Source of the DNA: a virus
DNA length: 54,387 nucleotides
Virus record (IMG/VR): IMGVR_UViG_3300047550_003005
Coordinates: 1-54,387 of that record
Reading direction: 5' to 3' (one strand)
Shown here in pieces: positions 33,855 to 43,428 of this stretch (its first letter is position 1; each line of letters starts with the position of its first letter). The position numbers were made by a program, and so were the translations under genes. The notes below the pieces were generated by a model. It searched no databases and was not told the origin of the DNA. It saw nothing but the letters and a program-made list of their open reading frames with translations.

Positions 33855-34412
33855 ATGCCATTGAAGCGCGGCAAATCGCAGAAGACGATTTCTTCTAATA
33901 TCAGGGAGATGATCCATGCCGGGCATCCGCGTGATCAGGCCATTGCTGCCGCGCTGAATATTGCCAGGAAGAAGGCTGCCGAAGGCGGCATGCGCCTTGG
34001 TGTGGACAACCCACAGCCTGAGAAAATCCATGTGGGGCCGATCCACAGCGCGGTGGCCGGGCGTACTGATCACCTGCCGGTGCATGTGGCGTCTGGCTCT
34101 TATGTGATCCCGGCAGACATCATTTCGGCCATGGGCGAAGGCAATTCCATGGCTGGCTTTAAGGTTTCAGACCGTATTTTTCGCGATCCAGAGGGGGATC
34201 GTGAGCCTCACAAGAACCCTGCTTTTGCTGACGTAGAAACGGTTCCTGTGGTTGTAGCGGGTGGGGAATATATCATCAGCCCGCAAGATGTAATTCACCT
34301 GGGTGGTGGCTCGATGGAGGACGGGCATCGGATGCTGGATGAATTCGTGAAACAATACCGGCAGAAGACCATTAAGACCCTCCAGGCTTTGCCGGGACCA
34401 AAGAAGGATTGA
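33855..34412 (+). CDS. Conserved virion-associated protein with internal duplication
   Basis: A 185-aa protein. Residues 1-45 are basic and helical (IREMIHAGHPRDQAIAAALN), a pattern typical of small DUF6496-like segments. The body has two related blocks: HVASGSYVIPADIISAMGEG with SMAGFKV, and VVAGGEYIISPQDVIHLGGG with SMEDGHRM. Phrases such as HVGPIHSAVAGRTDHLPVHV are conserved in many environmental phages next to a GNAT gene, as here. Function unknown. Confidence 0.7.
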   Translation: MPLKRGKSQKTISSNIREMIHAGHPRDQAIAAALNIARKKAAEGGMRLGVDNPQPEKIHVGPIHSAVAGRTDHLPVHVASGSYVIPADIISAMGEGNSMAGFKVSDRIFRDPEGDREPHKNPAFADVETVPVVVAGGEYIISPQDVIHLGGGSMEDGHRMLDEFVKQYRQKTIKTLQALPGPKKD

Positions 34413-34418
34413 GGACTG

Positions 34419-34907
34419 ATGTCCGAAGATATTAGGGTCCGAATTGCCACGCCTGATGATGTCCATGATCTCATGGAATTGGCGATGCTTGCTTGTGATG
34501 AAAACGGGTTTGTGAACCCAAACCCGGTGAAGCTTTTGAACGAGATTTACCCGGCTTTAACCCTGCAATCTGGTATTGTGGGGGTTATTGGGAAGGCGGG
34601 TGAAAAGCCCGAAGCGGCCATTCTGCTTCGGGTCGGGAATGTCTGGTACTCAGATAATCCCGTCCTTGAGGAGCGGGCGATCTTCGTCCATCCTGATTTC
34701 CGTAGCGCGAAGGGTGGCAGGGCTGCCAAGCTCTGCAAGTTCGCCAAGGAAACGTCTGATAAATTGGGTTTGCCCCTGATGATTGGTGTGTTAAGTAATG
34801 ACCGTACTGCGGCCAAAATCCGCATGTATGAACGTCAATTTGGCTCGCCTTCGGGGGTGTACTTCCTGTATCAAGCCCAAACAGGGGGCTGGAAAGAGGC
34901 ATCATGA
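34419..34907 (+). CDS. GNAT-family N-acetyltransferase
   Basis: A 162-aa acyltransferase of the GNAT fold: VRIATPDDVHDLMELAM is the opening strand-helix, LEERAIFVHPDFRSAKGGRAAKL (in two parts) is the strand and acetyl-CoA pyrophosphate-binding loop (motif A, R/Q-x-x-G-x-A-like), and PLMIGVLSNDRTAAKIRMYER is the terminal N-x-x-x-x-x-x-Y-like helix. It transfers an acetyl group to an amine. Phages often carry one beside tail genes, and the target is unknown. It overlaps the next gene by ATGA. Confidence 0.85.
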   Translation: MSEDIRVRIATPDDVHDLMELAMLACDENGFVNPNPVKLLNEIYPALTLQSGIVGVIGKAGEKPEAAILLRVGNVWYSDNPVLEERAIFVHPDFRSAKGGRAAKLCKFAKETSDKLGLPLMIGVLSNDRTAAKIRMYERQFGSPSGVYFLYQAQTGGWKEAS

Positions 34908-37900
34908 GCGGTGGTGGTAAGAGCAGCACAAGTACCTCCTCGGTATCCATCCCGCCAGAGGTTTTGGCCCGGTATAATGCGGTAAATGCTCGCGCCGAGC
35001 AGGTCGCGCAGCAACCTTTCACGCCGTATGGCGGGCAGTTTGTCGCTCCTCTTACCCAAACGCAGCAGGCTGGCATTTCCAATGTCAGCCAAGCCGCTGG
35101 CGCCGCGCAGCCCTATTATCAGGCTGCCGGTACGGCGTTGCTTGGCGGTGCAGCGCAGGCCCAGCCTTATTATCAGGCGGCTACCCAAGACATCTATGGC
35201 GGTCAGGCGGCTGCCGCGCCGTTGCAGGCTGCGGCGGCCCAGAACATCGCTGGCGCCCAGGCTGCTGCCCAGCCTTATCAGGGCATGGCCACCGGATTTG
35301 GCCTTGCTGGTGCGCGGCAGATCGCGCCGGGCGGCTTGAATGTCGGCGCCTATATGTCGCCCTATACCGAGGCTGTGGCGCAGCCCACCTATCAGGCTTT
35401 GCGGCAGCAGCAGGAGCAAGAGCGCCAGCGGATGCTTGGTGAGCAAATCCGTGGCGGTGCCTTTGGTGGTGATCGCGGGCGGATTGCCCAGGCTAATTTG
35501 GCCCAGCAGCAAAACCTTGCCACCGCCCAGGCGTTGGGGAACATTTACCAGCAAGGCTATGGGCAGGCGCTTGGCGCGGCCCAGCAGCAGCAGGGCGTGG
35601 CTTTGCAGGCCGAGCAGGCCAACCGGCAGGCGCAGCAGCAGGCCGCCCAACAGTTCCTCGGCATTGGCCAGCAGGCATTTGGCCAGGGGGCGCAGACTGC
35701 CCAGCAGCAGGCGGCATTGGGCCAGCAGCTATTTGGCCAGGGCGCCCAGGCTGCCCAGGCGCAGCAGGCGCTTGGGCAGGGGCTGTATGGCATTGGGGCT
35801 GGCGTCAGCCAGGGGCTGGCCGGGCTTGGCACTGGCGCGCAGCAGGCAGCCTTGCAGGGCGGTCAGGCGCAGCTTGCGGCTGGTACGGTGGAGCAGCAGA
35901 CCCAGCAGGCGCAGAATCAGGCGCTGTACAACCAGTTCTTGCAGCAGCAGGGCTACCCGTTCCAAGTGGCGCAGTTCCTGGCGAACATCGCCATGGGTAC
36001 GGGCGCGCTGTCTGGATCGACCACGACCACCACGCAGCCTTCATCGTTCTTCTCGGATGAGCGATTGAAGCATGATATTGAGCCCATCGGTAAGACCTTT
36101 GATGGTCAGGACATCGTGCGGTTCAAATACAAGGGCGAGCCCGGCACCCGGATCGGCCTTGTGGCGCAGGATGTTGAGAAGAAGCATCCAGAGGCCGTGG
36201 GGCTGGCTGGCGGCTACAAGACGGTAGATTATGACGCCGCGACCGATGAGGCCGCCGCACGGGCTCCTAAAGCCTATGGTGGCGGTCTGAATCCGTGGGA
36301 TGGCAATTCCATGGGTGGTGGCGTGTTCCGTGAGGATGCTGGTCAGGGGTTTGCTGCTGGCGGTGCGCCGGGTGGTGATGATGTCCTGGCGCAGATCAAT
36401 GCGCTGGTGAATGCCCATCAGGGCATGTTCCCGTATGGCAAGGCGGGCCTGTACGGCGGCGGCATGGGGAAGGCTGGGCCTTATGGTTCCACGCTGATGC
36501 AGGCGCCTAGCCGTAATTTACTGACAGCACCAGCACCTCGGCAGCAGGCTCCTTATGATGTGCGGCAGGCCATGCGCGATGTTGGTGATATCGCAGGCAT
36601 GCCTGAGCGTATCCAGAAGGGTTATGCCGGTGCCAAGGCAGGTTTGGTTGGTTCTCCTGGACAGACCACCACGACGACCAGCCCTTCCGGCCAAACCACC
36701 ACACAGACAACGCCATCCTCTGGCGGATTGGCTGGCGAGGGCGGCAGATTGCAATGGCAGGGAAGCTGGGGGCAGCAGTTTGTTGAGGGCGCCCGCGAAG
36801 CTGCGCAGGATGTTGCTGCTGCTTTCGGTTATGCTCATGGCGGCACTATTCGTCCAGGCTTTTCTGTTGGTGGTTTGCCGTATAGCCAAGCAACTGACGA
36901 ATATGTCCCCGAAGATATCAGCAAACCTATTACTCCTGGTAAACTTGAAGCCCCAAAACCGGGTGGGCAACAATCTAATGATGGCAAACAGCTTTTGGAT
37001 TTTGCAAAAACTGCTGCGGCAATTTATGGCGCTGGCGCGGCCACCGGAGGCGCAATTCGGCGCCATTATGAAGATGGCGGATTTGCCGACATAGGCAATT
37101 ATGGTGGTTTTGGTGGTGATAATTATGAGGGTGGTTTAAGCCCGCAAAAATTTGAAACGCCAGATTCTCGTCCCTCTTCAATTCTTGATCAAAAGGATGG
37201 CAAAAACGACAAAAACAATACCTCATCCGCACAAATTAATCCGGGTGTGCTGTCGCCAAGCGCGGGTGGTCATTATGATCCCAGTAAAGATGATGCGCAA
37301 ACTGCGGCATCATTGGCAGCTATAGCTGCTGCGGTTATGCTTTCTGATCGCGGGTTGAAAGAAAACATTGAGCCTATCGGCAAACTTTTTGATGGACAAA
37401 ATGTGTATCGCTACAATTTCAAGGGTGACGACAAAAAGCAAATTGGCTTGATGGCGCAGGAGGTTGAGAAGAAATACCCTGATGCTGTTGGGCTTGCGCC
37501 GCGCAAGGGGTATCAGCAGGGCGGTGGCCCGAATGTTCCTGAAGCGTATCAATCCATTGTTGAAGAGGTGGCGCGCGAAAGGGGCGTTCCGCCGCATATT
37601 CTTGGCGCTGTTCTGCGTCATGAATCTGGCTTCAATCCTGAAGCGCGTGGGCAGGCTGGAGAAATCGGCCTGGGGCAGATTTTGCCCAGCACAGCGCGCA
37701 GGCCAGGGTTTGGCCTTAATCCTGCGACCGAAGAAGAATTGCGCGATCCTCGGCGCAATATTGATTTCTCTGCCTCTTATATTGCGGCCCGCAATCCGAA
37801 TGTTGATTGGTCCAATCCAGTCGCGGCGGCGCGGGCTTTGGCTACCAATTACAATGCCGGTGGTGATCCCAATTATGCTGAAAAGGTCATCCGCTATTTC

Positions 37901-39700
37901 CCTGGTGTGACTGAAGAGCAGATCGCTGAAGTGCGCGCTCGCGCTCCTCAAGGTGCTGCTGCATCTGCCGATGATTTGACGCGGCTTGCTGGGCCGCCGC
38001 GCCAGCAGCGCGGTCTTGTGAGGATGGAACGCCCGGCGCCGGATTGGATGCAACGCAATCAATCCTGGTTTGTCCCGGCATTGGCCGGTCTTGCAGGCAT
38101 GGCGTCTTCTCCAAGCAGGTATCTAGGCTCTGCTGTCTTGCAGGGGCTTGGGACGGCTGCTGAAACCTATGGCGGCATGCAGGCGCGCTTTGAAGAGCAA
38201 CAGCGCGCCCGTGAGCAGACTGGCATCCAGGCGCAGCAAGCAGCCACCGCAGAGCGGCGTGTGGATGTTGAAGAGTCCTTGCGGAACCTTCAGCTCTTGC
38301 AGCGCTTTGAAGCCATGTATGAACGGCGCCTTGGTCCCGACAATCGTGTCTTCTACCTTGACAAGGCAACTGGCCAGCAGATCAGCCTTGAGGAATACAA
38401 CAGGCGGTATCGGCAAATGCTTGGCGCGCTTACTGGCGGCGGGTCAGGTGTTGGCGCTGTTGCTGCCAGTCGGGCTCCTGGCGCCTCTGAAGCCCCTGCT
38501 GCTGGGCGTCCTGGTGAAGTGCCTGTCCCTGGTGCCGCACCTGCTGAACAGCCCGCAACGCCGCCAGCAGAGGGGGCTACCGAAGGTAGGCGTGAAGCTC
38601 CTGCTGCCCCTACAACGCAGCCTCAGACGCCGCCGCCTGCTCCTGGGCAACGTGCTGAACCGGCATCACCATATGCAAGTTCAACAGCGCAGCGCAGGCT
38701 TGAGGGGTTTGATTATTCTGTGCTTCGGAATGAAGACAATCCTCAATGGATTGATGAGCAAATCCGCGCGAAGCGCGCCAGGATTGCCGCGCTTCGGACT
38801 GAAGGAACGCAGCAGGCGCTTAATGAAATCCCTGGCTTGGAAAGCGAAGTTAAGGATTACCAGCAGCGCGCAGATAGGATCATTGGTGGTGAAATTGTTC
38901 CTCGCAACAGGGACAACACGCTGAATGAGCAGTTCCGTCAGCTTGCTGTTGAACGTGCGCAGGATGCCAAGTTTGTTGAGAGCTTGGCTGAATCTCGCAC
39001 CAATCAATACAACCGAGCCAATTCTTTTGTTTCGACGGAATATCCTGTTGCGCGCGGGCTGATAGATCAATTGACGCAGATTTATCAGAATGTGCAAACA
39101 AACCGTGGTTCTGAGGCGCTCGCGCAATTGGTCGGGCTTGGTAGCCAACTGCCTTGGCTTGGTCCTGTGATCCAAGAGCGGTTTGGTGATTTGCAGGCTG
39201 CTGTTGATGCGGGCAATAAAACTGCAATTGAGCAGGCATTCTCAAAGATTGCTGAGTCTGGCGCGCAGCGCGCTCCTGGTACGGCATTAAGAGAAGCGCT
39301 TTTGACAGTGGCGCAGCCTGGGATGTCGCCAGACGCTCGGTACATTGTCATCACCAACACGCTCGCCAATTTGGAGCGTGAGAATAAGCAATACCGCGAT
39401 TGGCTTGATGCCGGTATGCCGGAACCGGCGGCATTTAATGCTCGCTGGACGGCTTCAGGTGATAACGATCTTTCTGTCTTCCAGCGGCAGGCTGTTTCTC
39501 GGACCCCGCGTTTCGCTGGCATGACGGAAGGCGCACGACCGCTGATCCGTGGTGGTGAGCCTGCTGCTGCACCTGCTGCGCCTAGGCGGGTAGCGACAGA
39601 AGCAGACATCAACGCAACCTTGGCGGCAAACCCAGGAATGACACGCGAACAGGTAATTCAGCGCGCACGTTCCATGGGATATGAAGTGGGAGGCGAATAA
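34904..39700 (+). CDS. Giant virion protein with two S74 domains and lytic transglycosylase
   Basis: A 1598-aa protein. Residues about 1-360 are Ala/Gln/Gly-rich and helical. Two intramolecular chaperone/peptidase S74-like domains follow: SDERLKHDIEPIG from S384 and SDRGLKENIEPIG from S814, each with FDGQ, Y/F-x-F/Y-K-G and IGL(V/M)AQ(D/E)VEKK. A goose-type or SLT lytic transglycosylase then shows ILGAVLRHESGFNP with likely catalytic E907 and GEIGLGQILPSTA. The C-terminus (about 1040-1598) is helical with a Pro/Ala-rich linker. S74 domains normally trim tail fibres by autocleavage. If both act, the chain would become about 383 + 430 + 785 residues. The enzyme probably opens peptidoglycan at DNA ejection. 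Confidence 0.85.
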   Translation: MSGGGKSSTSTSSVSIPPEVLARYNAVNARAEQVAQQPFTPYGGQFVAPLTQTQQAGISNVSQAAGAAQPYYQAAGTALLGGAAQAQPYYQAATQDIYGGQAAAAPLQAAAAQNIAGAQAAAQPYQGMATGFGLAGARQIAPGGLNVGAYMSPYTEAVAQPTYQALRQQQEQERQRMLGEQIRGGAFGGDRGRIAQANLAQQQNLATAQALGNIYQQGYGQALGAAQQQQGVALQAEQANRQAQQQAAQQFLGIGQQAFGQGAQTAQQQAALGQQLFGQGAQAAQAQQALGQGLYGIGAGVSQGLAGLGTGAQQAALQGGQAQLAAGTVEQQTQQAQNQALYNQFLQQQGYPFQVAQFLANIAMGTGALSGSTTTTTQPSSFFSDERLKHDIEPIGKTFDGQDIVRFKYKGEPGTRIGLVAQDVEKKHPEAVGLAGGYKTVDYDAATDEAAARAPKAYGGGLNPWDGNSMGGGVFREDAGQGFAAGGAPGGDDVLAQINALVNAHQGMFPYGKAGLYGGGMGKAGPYGSTLMQAPSRNLLTAPAPRQQAPYDVRQAMRDVGDIAGMPERIQKGYAGAKAGLVGSPGQTTTTTSPSGQTTTQTTPSSGGLAGEGGRLQWQGSWGQQFVEGAREAAQDVAAAFGYAHGGTIRPGFSVGGLPYSQATDEYVPEDISKPITPGKLEAPKPGGQQSNDGKQLLDFAKTAAAIYGAGAATGGAIRRHYEDGGFADIGNYGGFGGDNYEGGLSPQKFETPDSRPSSILDQKDGKNDKNNTSSAQINPGVLSPSAGGHYDPSKDDAQTAASLAAIAAAVMLSDRGLKENIEPIGKLFDGQNVYRYNFKGDDKKQIGLMAQEVEKKYPDAVGLAPRKGYQQGGGPNVPEAYQSIVEEVARERGVPPHILGAVLRHESGFNPEARGQAGEIGLGQILPSTARRPGFGLNPATEEELRDPRRNIDFSASYIAARNPNVDWSNPVAAARALATNYNAGGDPNYAEKVIRYFPGVTEEQIAEVRARAPQGAAASADDLTRLAGPPRQQRGLVRMERPAPDWMQRNQSWFVPALAGLAGMASSPSRYLGSAVLQGLGTAAETYGGMQARFEEQQRAREQTGIQAQQAATAERRVDVEESLRNLQLLQRFEAMYERRLGPDNRVFYLDKATGQQISLEEYNRRYRQMLGALTGGGSGVGAVAASRAPGASEAPAAGRPGEVPVPGAAPAEQPATPPAEGATEGRREAPAAPTTQPQTPPPAPGQRAEPASPYASSTAQRRLEGFDYSVLRNEDNPQWIDEQIRAKRARIAALRTEGTQQALNEIPGLESEVKDYQQRADRIIGGEIVPRNRDNTLNEQFRQLAVERAQDAKFVESLAESRTNQYNRANSFVSTEYPVARGLIDQLTQIYQNVQTNRGSEALAQLVGLGSQLPWLGPVIQERFGDLQAAVDAGNKTAIEQAFSKIAESGAQRAPGTALREALLTVAQPGMSPDARYIVITNTLANLERENKQYRDWLDAGMPEPAAFNARWTASGDNDLSVFQRQAVSRTPRFAGMTEGARPLIRGGEPAAAPAAPRRVATEADINATLAANPGMTREQVIQRARSMGYEVGGE

Positions 39701-42006
39701 TGTCTGGGCGCAATTTGTTTGCCGAAGAGCTTCCTGCTGCTGAATCTCCCCCCGCTGATGGGCGTAATTTATTTGCTGACACAACCCCGGCGCAAAGGTT
39801 TGAGCAGCAAATTCAGGAGCGCATGCCTGCTGCAAGACAGCGCCAGGAAACCATGGGATATCGGCTGCCGGATGTCGAAATCCCAGTTCTCACCCCGCTT
39901 ATGGAGCGTGGCACATCTGCCATTTTGGCTGCTGCAAGAGGCCCTGAAGGCACCACTTTTGGGGAGCGGTATTCTTCTGAGCTTGCCGCCAGGGAAGCTC
40001 AAAAGCGCGCCTATCAGGAAGCAAACCCGGCACTTGCAGCGGCGGGCCAAGTGGGCGGCGCCCTGGCGACATTGCCGATCTTCCCCACGTTGGCCGCTCC
40101 GCGTGTTGCGGCGGCAGTGCAGCCTGCATTGAATGTTGCCAGTCGATATGTGCCACAGGCTGTTGCTGATGCGGCATCAGCGGCTGCCCGGTATGTCCCA
40201 GGTTTCATTTCCAGGCCCACTCAGGCGGTGGGGCGCGCGGCGGTTCCTGTTGGGCTTGCGGCGGCAGAAAGTGGCCTTTACGGTGCTGCTGAAGAGGCTG
40301 CGAAGCTTGTTCCTGGGGAGAGCCTGGGTGATATTGCTGAACGTGCAAAAGAAGGCGGCGAATTCGGTGCTTTGCTTGGTGGCGGATTGCGCGCTGGTTT
40401 AGGCGCCCTGGGTGCCGGTTATGGCGCGGTCAGGAATTACATCAATCCGCAGCGTGAAATTGCCCAAAGGGCTCAAACTTCTGCCTTGGGTAAAGGGCAG
40501 ATGACAATGGAAGAATTTGAACAGGCGGCGGCTCGCGGGCTTCCTGTTTCTATTGCTGATCTTCCTGGTGGCCGCGCCATGGTGGAAGGCGCCTTGGGGC
40601 GCGTTGAAAGGTCTGAAGCTCCGACAGCGCAAAAGCTGCAAGAATTCTTTCAGACCCGGCAGGCAGAAGCCACAAATACCACTCGGCAGCAGATCGACAA
40701 TATTTTTGGCCGCCCCATTGAGCCTGCTGCTTTGGTGCGGGAAGCTGAAGATGTTGCCCGCGCCGCAAATGCTCCTGCATATCGTGCTGCCTATTCTCAA
40801 CCTATTGCCCAGCATGTTTGGAATGATGAGCTTGCGCAATTTTTGCAGCATCCAGAAGGGCAAAAAGCAGCACGAAAAGCTATTGATGCCTTGTCATTGA
40901 GAAGCCAAACGCCGGGTGGATTTACAAATCCTTTCATCAGGCAAAATGGTCAGATTGTTTTTAGTGGTCAAGGTAATGTGCCGCTAGAATTCTGGGATCG
41001 GTTCCGCCGCTCTTTGCGGGATGAAGCTGAAGAATTGTATCGGCGCGGTCGATCTACTGATGCTGGAGATTTGACCAATTTCAAAAATCAATTGCAGGGG
41101 TATTTGACGACTAATTTTGTGCCTTATCGGCAAGCTGTTGAAGGCGCCGGGAAGTACCTGCGCGCAGATAATGCCTTTACTGCTGGTGAAGAATTTTTCA
41201 GAGAAGCATCAAAAGGGAGGCAGGCCGACACTCGGTATGTTGGCAATCAGATGTATCAATTTGCCAATAAGTTTTCTCCTGAAGAGCAAAATATGTTCAG
41301 AACGGGGCTTGCTGCTTATATCAGGACAAATCCTGATGATGCGGCGAAGGTATTTGCCTCCCGTGATGCCGGTATTTTGAACCAATACAGGGCAATTCTT
41401 GGCGCTGATAAATTCAAAGACATTCAATCGGCCATGCTCGCCCATGGTGCGGCGAGGAATATTCGTGGGATTGTGGCCGATCCAAGCAGGGTCACGCAAT
41501 TTGCTGAAAAGGTCGGCCAATTTGGTGGCCTTGGTTCTCTTGGTTATGCAATTGCGAGTGGATCACCAGTCAGTGTGTTTCATGTCCTTGCTTCTTTGGG
41601 TGTAAGCGGTGGTGCCGCGCTTTCGAACATGATGGGCAATGCCCGCGCCCGGCAGATATTGCGGCTGGCTATGTCTGATGATCCGCAAGATGCGGCGCGG
41701 TTGGTCAGTATGGCCAGAAGCCAGCCTGCCGTGGCCAACATTCTTGATGAGATCAATTCAGCATCATCTCGTGCTGTCATGGCGTTAAATGATCAAAGTG
41801 CGCCGCCACCTCGCCGTGCCGGTGGCCGCGTGGGCCGGGCATCCGGTGGGCGTCTGATGCGGAATGATCATTCTGCCAGGGCTGCCGCGCTGATAAGGGC
41901 TGCGGAAGCCGCCAAGAAGGCGCATAATGCCACCACGGAGGGCATCCTTGAGCAGCCGGATGAGGCTGTGGCCAAGGCGCTTTCTATCGCAAACAAAGCT
42001 ATTTAA
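39700..42006 (+). CDS. Internal virion / ejection-type protein
   Basis: A 768-aa protein. GRNLFA appears twice in the first 26 residues. An Ala/Gly/Val-rich membrane-active stretch spans about 100-250 (VGGALATLPIFPTLAAPRVA), then a long helical body, another Gly/Ala-rich segment at about 600-640, and a basic end (RRAGGRVGRASGGRLMRNDH) followed by helix QPDEAVAKALSIANKAI. That ending is typical of large internal or ejected proteins in environmental podoviruses. Following the transglycosylase gene, it may form part of the channel for DNA delivery. Start overlaps the upstream stop (TAATG). Confidence 0.7.
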   Translation: MSGRNLFAEELPAAESPPADGRNLFADTTPAQRFEQQIQERMPAARQRQETMGYRLPDVEIPVLTPLMERGTSAILAAARGPEGTTFGERYSSELAAREAQKRAYQEANPALAAAGQVGGALATLPIFPTLAAPRVAAAVQPALNVASRYVPQAVADAASAAARYVPGFISRPTQAVGRAAVPVGLAAAESGLYGAAEEAAKLVPGESLGDIAERAKEGGEFGALLGGGLRAGLGALGAGYGAVRNYINPQREIAQRAQTSALGKGQMTMEEFEQAAARGLPVSIADLPGGRAMVEGALGRVERSEAPTAQKLQEFFQTRQAEATNTTRQQIDNIFGRPIEPAALVREAEDVARAANAPAYRAAYSQPIAQHVWNDELAQFLQHPEGQKAARKAIDALSLRSQTPGGFTNPFIRQNGQIVFSGQGNVPLEFWDRFRRSLRDEAEELYRRGRSTDAGDLTNFKNQLQGYLTTNFVPYRQAVEGAGKYLRADNAFTAGEEFFREASKGRQADTRYVGNQMYQFANKFSPEEQNMFRTGLAAYIRTNPDDAAKVFASRDAGILNQYRAILGADKFKDIQSAMLAHGAARNIRGIVADPSRVTQFAEKVGQFGGLGSLGYAIASGSPVSVFHVLASLGVSGGAALSNMMGNARARQILRLAMSDDPQDAARLVSMARSQPAVANILDEINSASSRAVMALNDQSAPPPRRAGGRVGRASGGRLMRNDHSARAAALIRAAEAAKKAHNATTEGILEQPDEAVAKALSIANKAI

Positions 42007-42017
42007 CGGGGTATGCC

Positions 42018-43121
42018 ATGACTTCGACGTTCACGCCCAACAAAAACCTAGAGCTGCCAGGGTACAACGATTACGTCGATAGCTGGAACACGCCGGTAAA
42101 TGCGGATTTTACGGCGGTTGATACTGCGCTTGGCGGCGTCACTAACCTGAATGCTACTGCGACTTCTGGTGATGTTACCCTAACATCCACGCAGTATCGC
42201 CCGATCCAGATTGTTGTTACAGGCACTTTAACTGCCAATGTACGGTACTTGATTCCGGCCAGCGTGGGCGGCCAGTGGACCGTCACCAACAGTACAACAG
42301 GCGCTTTCACCCTGAAGATCGCATCTGCTGCTGGCGGATCGGATATCACGCTGCCGAGTGGCACCACGATGGTGTCCTGCGATGGCACGGCCACCGGCAT
42401 GCGGCTTTCCATTACCTCCACGGGTGTTGCGCGGGTGGACAGCTTCTCCGGTGGCACTACCGGCCTGACGCCTGCTGTGGCCACCACAGGGGCTGTGACG
42501 CTGGCAGGCACCTTGGGTGTGGCAAATGGCGGCACTGGCCTCACAGCGGCTCCTGTGAGCGGCCAGCTGCCGATTGGAAATGGTGCCGGGTACACGCTAA
42601 ACCAAATCACAGCGGGTTCTGGGATTACGATCACCAATGGCGCCGGGTCAATTACAATTACCGCGACAGCACAGCAGCCTTTTGCTGCTGGGACAGTAAT
42701 TGTTTTTGGGCAAACTGCCGCGCCAACTGGATGGACGAAAATTACCACCAACAATAATGCCGCTTTGCGAATAGTAAGTGGGGCTGCAAGCAGTGGTGGG
42801 ACGGTTGATTTTACCACAGCTTTTGCATCTCAAGCTGTTTCTGGCACCATCGGTAACACGACTGACACAGGAACAGTCGGAAATACAACACTATCAACCG
42901 CTCAAATTCCGAGCCACACTCACGCTTTTGGATCACAGGCTTCTAGTGCTGGTTCTGATGTTGGAAATGGTACTGCCGTAGGTGCAGACACAGGTGCAAC
43001 AGGTGGTGGTGGTTCGCACAATCACTCATTGACCATGAATGCGCATACGCATAGTTTTACTGGGACCGCCATCAATCTGGCAGTTAAATATGTAGATGTA
43101 ATTTTTGCTTCAAAGGATTGA
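42018..43121 (+). CDS. Second tail fibre/tip protein with shared C-terminus
   Basis: A 367-aa fibre. The N-terminus (FTPNKNLELPGYNDYVDSWN) is a common anchor motif of podovirus fibres. A beta-helical Thr/Gly-rich middle (LTSTQYRPIQIVVTGTLTAN, GTLGVANGGTGLTAAP) follows. The last about 140 residues repeat the C-terminal domain of the collagen-like fibre ([27 protein letters not shown]). DNA is also similar there, so the two genes share a recently exchanged or duplicated receptor-binding module. Confidence 0.8.
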   Translation: MTSTFTPNKNLELPGYNDYVDSWNTPVNADFTAVDTALGGVTNLNATATSGDVTLTSTQYRPIQIVVTGTLTANVRYLIPASVGGQWTVTNSTTGAFTLKIASAAGGSDITLPSGTTMVSCDGTATGMRLSITSTGVARVDSFSGGTTGLTPAVATTGAVTLAGTLGVANGGTGLTAAPVSGQLPIGNGAGYTLNQITAGSGITITNGAGSITITATAQQPFAAGTVIVFGQTAAPTGWTKITTNNNAALRIVSGAASSGGTVDFTTAFASQAVSGTIGNTTDTGTVGNTTLSTAQIPSHTHAFGSQASSAGSDVGNGTAVGADTGATGGGGSHNHSLTMNAHTHSFTGTAINLAVKYVDVIFASKD

Positions 43122-43125
43122 TAGG

Positions 43126-43428
43126 ATGAAGTTTGAAGTTGAATCCAATTGCCCGCTCAATAATTTTGAGCCATGCAAGCAATTAAAGTGCGCATGGTTT
43201 ATTCAGGTACGAGGGCATAATCCAAATACAGGTCAAGAGGTTGATGAATGGGCTTGTGCTATGGCATGGCTGCCAACTCTCATGATCGAAAACAGTCAGC
43301 AGCAAAGACAAACTGGCGCTGCCGTTGAATCATTTAGAAATGAGATGGTTCGCGCAAATGAAACCAGCCAACAGGTTTTGTTGGCAACTGCTGGCATAAC
43401 CACACCCAAGCTTATTGGAGGCATCTGA
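43126..43428 (+). CDS. Conserved Cys-containing phage protein (100 aa)
   Basis: A 100-aa protein with CPLNNFEPCKQLKCAWF near the N-terminus and WACAMAWLPTLMIEN, then QQQRQTGAAVESFRNEM. The Cys-x6-Cys-x4-Cys plus later Cys arrangement may bind a metal or an iron-sulfur cluster. This block is a familiar conserved phage protein without known function, often beside endolysin genes. ATG 43126 follows GATAGG; an in-frame start further up would lie inside the fibre gene. Confidence 0.75.
   Translation: MKFEVESNCPLNNFEPCKQLKCAWFIQVRGHNPNTGQEVDEWACAMAWLPTLMIENSQQQRQTGAAVESFRNEMVRANETSQQVLLATAGITTPKLIGGI

Noticed and set aside
34904-39700. The 1598-aa protein as a tape measure
   Set aside because: It has S74 and transglycosylase domains, no tail tube or sheath genes surround it, and there is no frameshifted chaperone gene; an ejection protein of a short-tailed phage fits better.
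27380-43121. A diversity-generating retroelement, from the duplicated fibre C-termini
   Set aside because: No reverse transcriptase gene is visible and differences between copies are not concentrated at adenines.
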